A stretch of 64,000 nucleotides of DNA from Streptomyces ficellus (GTDB lineage: Bacteria; Actinomycetota; Actinomycetes; Streptomycetales; Streptomycetaceae): NCBI RefSeq assembly GCF_030406405.1, contig NZ_JAUEPL010000006.1, positions 159,012 to 223,011 on the forward strand. The letters run 5' to 3'. The notes beneath the pieces were generated by a model. The model was not told where the DNA came from. It searched no databases and saw only the letters and a list, made by a program, of their open reading frames with translations. This document shows, piece after piece, positions 62,794 to 64,000 of this stretch. Within the stretch, counting starts at the first letter, position 1; every line of letters begins with the position of its first letter. Both the position numbers and the translations under genes were made by a program.

Positions 62794-64000
62794 ATGGCGA
62801 CCGATGCGCACACCCCGTACGACCTGATCACCATGGGTCGCATCGGGGTGGACCTCTACCCGCTCCACACAGGCGTCCCGCTCGCCCACGTGGACGCCTT
62901 CGGCAAGTTCCTCGGCGGCTCCGCCGCGAATGTCGCCGTGGCCGCCGCCCGGCTGGGGCGGCGCACCGCCCTGATCACCCGCACGGGGGCCGACCCGTTC
63001 GGCGAGTATCTGCACCAGGAGCTGCGGGCGTTCGGCGTGGACGACCGCTGGGTGACGCCGGTCGCGGCGTACCCGACGCCGCTCACCTTCTGCGAGATCT
63101 TCCCGCCCGACGACTTCCCGCTCTACTTCTACCGGCAGCCCAAGGCCCCGGACCTGGAGATCCACGAGCACGAGCTGGACCTCGCGGCCATCGCCGCGGC
63201 GCGGGTCTTCTGGGTGACCGGCACGGGCCTGTCCGCCGAGCCCAGCCGCACGGCGACGCTCGCGGCGCTCGCCGGCCGTTCCGGTGCGGCGCACGGCGAG
63301 GAACGGACGGTGGCCGCGTACGCCGCGGGCGCGGACGGGCGGGTCACCGTCTTCGACCTCGACTGGCGCCCGATGCTCTGGGAGAGCGCGGCCGGGGACG
63401 TGGACGCCGAGTCCGCCCGCCCGCACTACGCCGCGGCGCTGCCGCACGCCACCGTCGCCATCGGCAACCTGGACGAGTGCGAGGTCGCCACCGGCGAGCG
63501 CGAACCGTACGCCGCGGCCCTCGCCCTCCTGGACGCGGGCGTCCGCCTCGCCGTCGTCAAGCAGGGCCCCAAGGGCGTCCTCGCCATGACGGCGGACGGC
63601 GAGACGGTCGACGTACCGCCCGTCCCGGTCGAGGTCGTCAACGGCCTCGGCGCGGGCGACGCGTTCGGCGGCGCCCTGTGTCACGGGCTGCTGGCCGGCT
63701 GGGACCTGGAGCGGACCCTGCGGTACGCCAACGCCGCCGGCGCCATCGTCGCCTCCCGCCTCGCCTGCTCCTCCGCGATGCCGTTCCCGGAGGAGGTGGC
63801 CGCAGCCCTGTCCGGCTCACCGCTGAAGGCCACCCCCGCCGCGGACGCCGACCCGCACCGGCCGGACGCCGACCCGCACCGGCCGGACGCCGACCCGCAC
63901 CGGCCGGACGCCGAACCGCACGGGCCGGACGGCCCCGCCGCCCGTGCCAGGGAACAGTCGTCCCGTACAACGGCGTACGGAACACAGCAGCGCCTGCCGC
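62794..64000 (+). CDS. iolC: 5-dehydro-2-deoxygluconokinase (IolC, PfkB family), runs off the window
   Basis: 402 codons present with no stop. GGGGA lies 6 nt upstream of the ATG. The PfkB fold: YDLITMGRIGVDLYP, GGSAANVAVAAARLG, then the C-terminal nucleotide site VVNGLGAGDAFGGALCHGLL with catalytic Asp in GAGD. It phosphorylates 5-dehydro-2-deoxy-gluconate in myo-inositol degradation. The kinase fold ends near residue 340. What follows is an unusual repeat of DADPHRP (residues 351-378) and a polar tail, absent from ordinary IolC. Confidence 0.88.
   Translation, partial: MATDAHTPYDLITMGRIGVDLYPLHTGVPLAHVDAFGKFLGGSAANVAVAAARLGRRTALITRTGADPFGEYLHQELRAFGVDDRWVTPVAAYPTPLTFCEIFPPDDFPLYFYRQPKAPDLEIHEHELDLAAIAAARVFWVTGTGLSAEPSRTATLAALAGRSGAAHGEERTVAAYAAGADGRVTVFDLDWRPMLWESAAGDVDAESARPHYAAALPHATVAIGNLDECEVATGEREPYAAALALLDAGVRLAVVKQGPKGVLAMTADGETVDVPPVPVEVVNGLGAGDAFGGALCHGLLAGWDLERTLRYANAAGAIVASRLACSSAMPFPEEVAAALSGSPLKATPAADADPHRPDADPHRPDADPHRPDAEPHGPDGPAARAREQSSRTTAYGTQQRLP
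63844..63927 (+). repeat. Four tandem 21-bp repeats encoding DADPHRP heptads
   Basis: Three copies of GACGCCGACCCGCACCGGCC-type 21-mers are nucleotide-identical and the fourth changes to DAEPHGP. It lies in the 3' part of iolC, downstream of the conserved kinase domain. Confidence 0.95.

Overview
The window is high-GC actinobacterial chromosome, almost certainly Streptomyces. Evidence: very strong G/C third-position bias, abundant GTG starts, the adpA-orn pair with a TTA codon in adpA, a complete desferrioxamine locus (desEF / desABCD) with palindromic iron boxes, and a WhiJ-type HTH/DUF397 pair. From memory, the gene order resembles the S. coelicolor SCO27xx region. The window begins inside a secreted rhamnogalacturonan lyase and ends inside an iolC-like kinase.

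Layout. 1-5.4 kb: rhamnogalacturonan lyase (3' end missing); then a small accessory locus with a stand-alone protein-isoaspartate-methyltransferase-like enzyme, a 43-residue peptide gene 1 nt upstream of it, two translationally coupled small genes and an HTH/TPR regulator; then tRNA-His. 5.5-12.2 kb: orn, adpA, a small membrane protein, a universal stress protein, a GPR1/FUN34/YaaH acetate-type transporter and glmS. 12.4-21.3 kb: secreted GH20 N-acetylhexosaminidase with a candidate DasR site, then desferrioxamine biosynthesis (desABCD) and ferrioxamine uptake/reduction (desE, desF-like), each unit with its own iron box. 21.4-27.8 kb: a leucine/isovalerate degradation operon (carboxyltransferase, biotin carboxylase, HMG-CoA lyase, acyl-CoA dehydrogenase) divergent from a TetR regulator, with two matching operators between them. 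27.8-36.6 kb: small coupled genes beside a GntR-type regulator, a phosphatase-like protein, TesB thioesterase plus acyl-CoA dehydrogenase, a PucR regulator divergent from an agmatinase-family ureohydrolase, and a ThDP enzyme. 36.7-46.4 kb: secreted proteins (class A beta-lactamase-like hydrolase, S37 peptidase, Tat-exported GH3, lysozyme-like protein) and a fused heterodimer-type ABC exporter. 46.8-52.2 kb: a LacI-controlled catabolic cluster (two sugar-isomerase TIM barrels, a Gfo/Idh/MocA oxidoreductase and a DUF993 protein). 52.3-56.4 kb: a candidate structured RNA, a lower-GC patch with a DUF4291 gene joined to an SseB/WXG-like locus, and a WhiJ-type cluster. 56.4-64 kb: recD2, citrate synthase, a CopZ-like metallochaperone under a CsoR-type operator, a tiny HTH protein, and divergent inositol-type catabolic genes (IolE/H-like isomerase, iolC).

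Themes: iron acquisition, amino-sugar turnover under DasR/AdpA-type developmental control, branched-chain acyl-CoA catabolism and carbohydrate scavenging. The least explained pieces are the peptide/methyltransferase pair (an imiditide-like RiPP candidate), three separate cassettes of overlapping small genes beside HTH regulators, the chimeric 302-residue protein in the DUF4291 patch, and several intergenic tandem-repeat arrays. Coordinates were worked out by hand. Starts were moved from the longest open frame where an RBS or start/stop overlap decided the matter.
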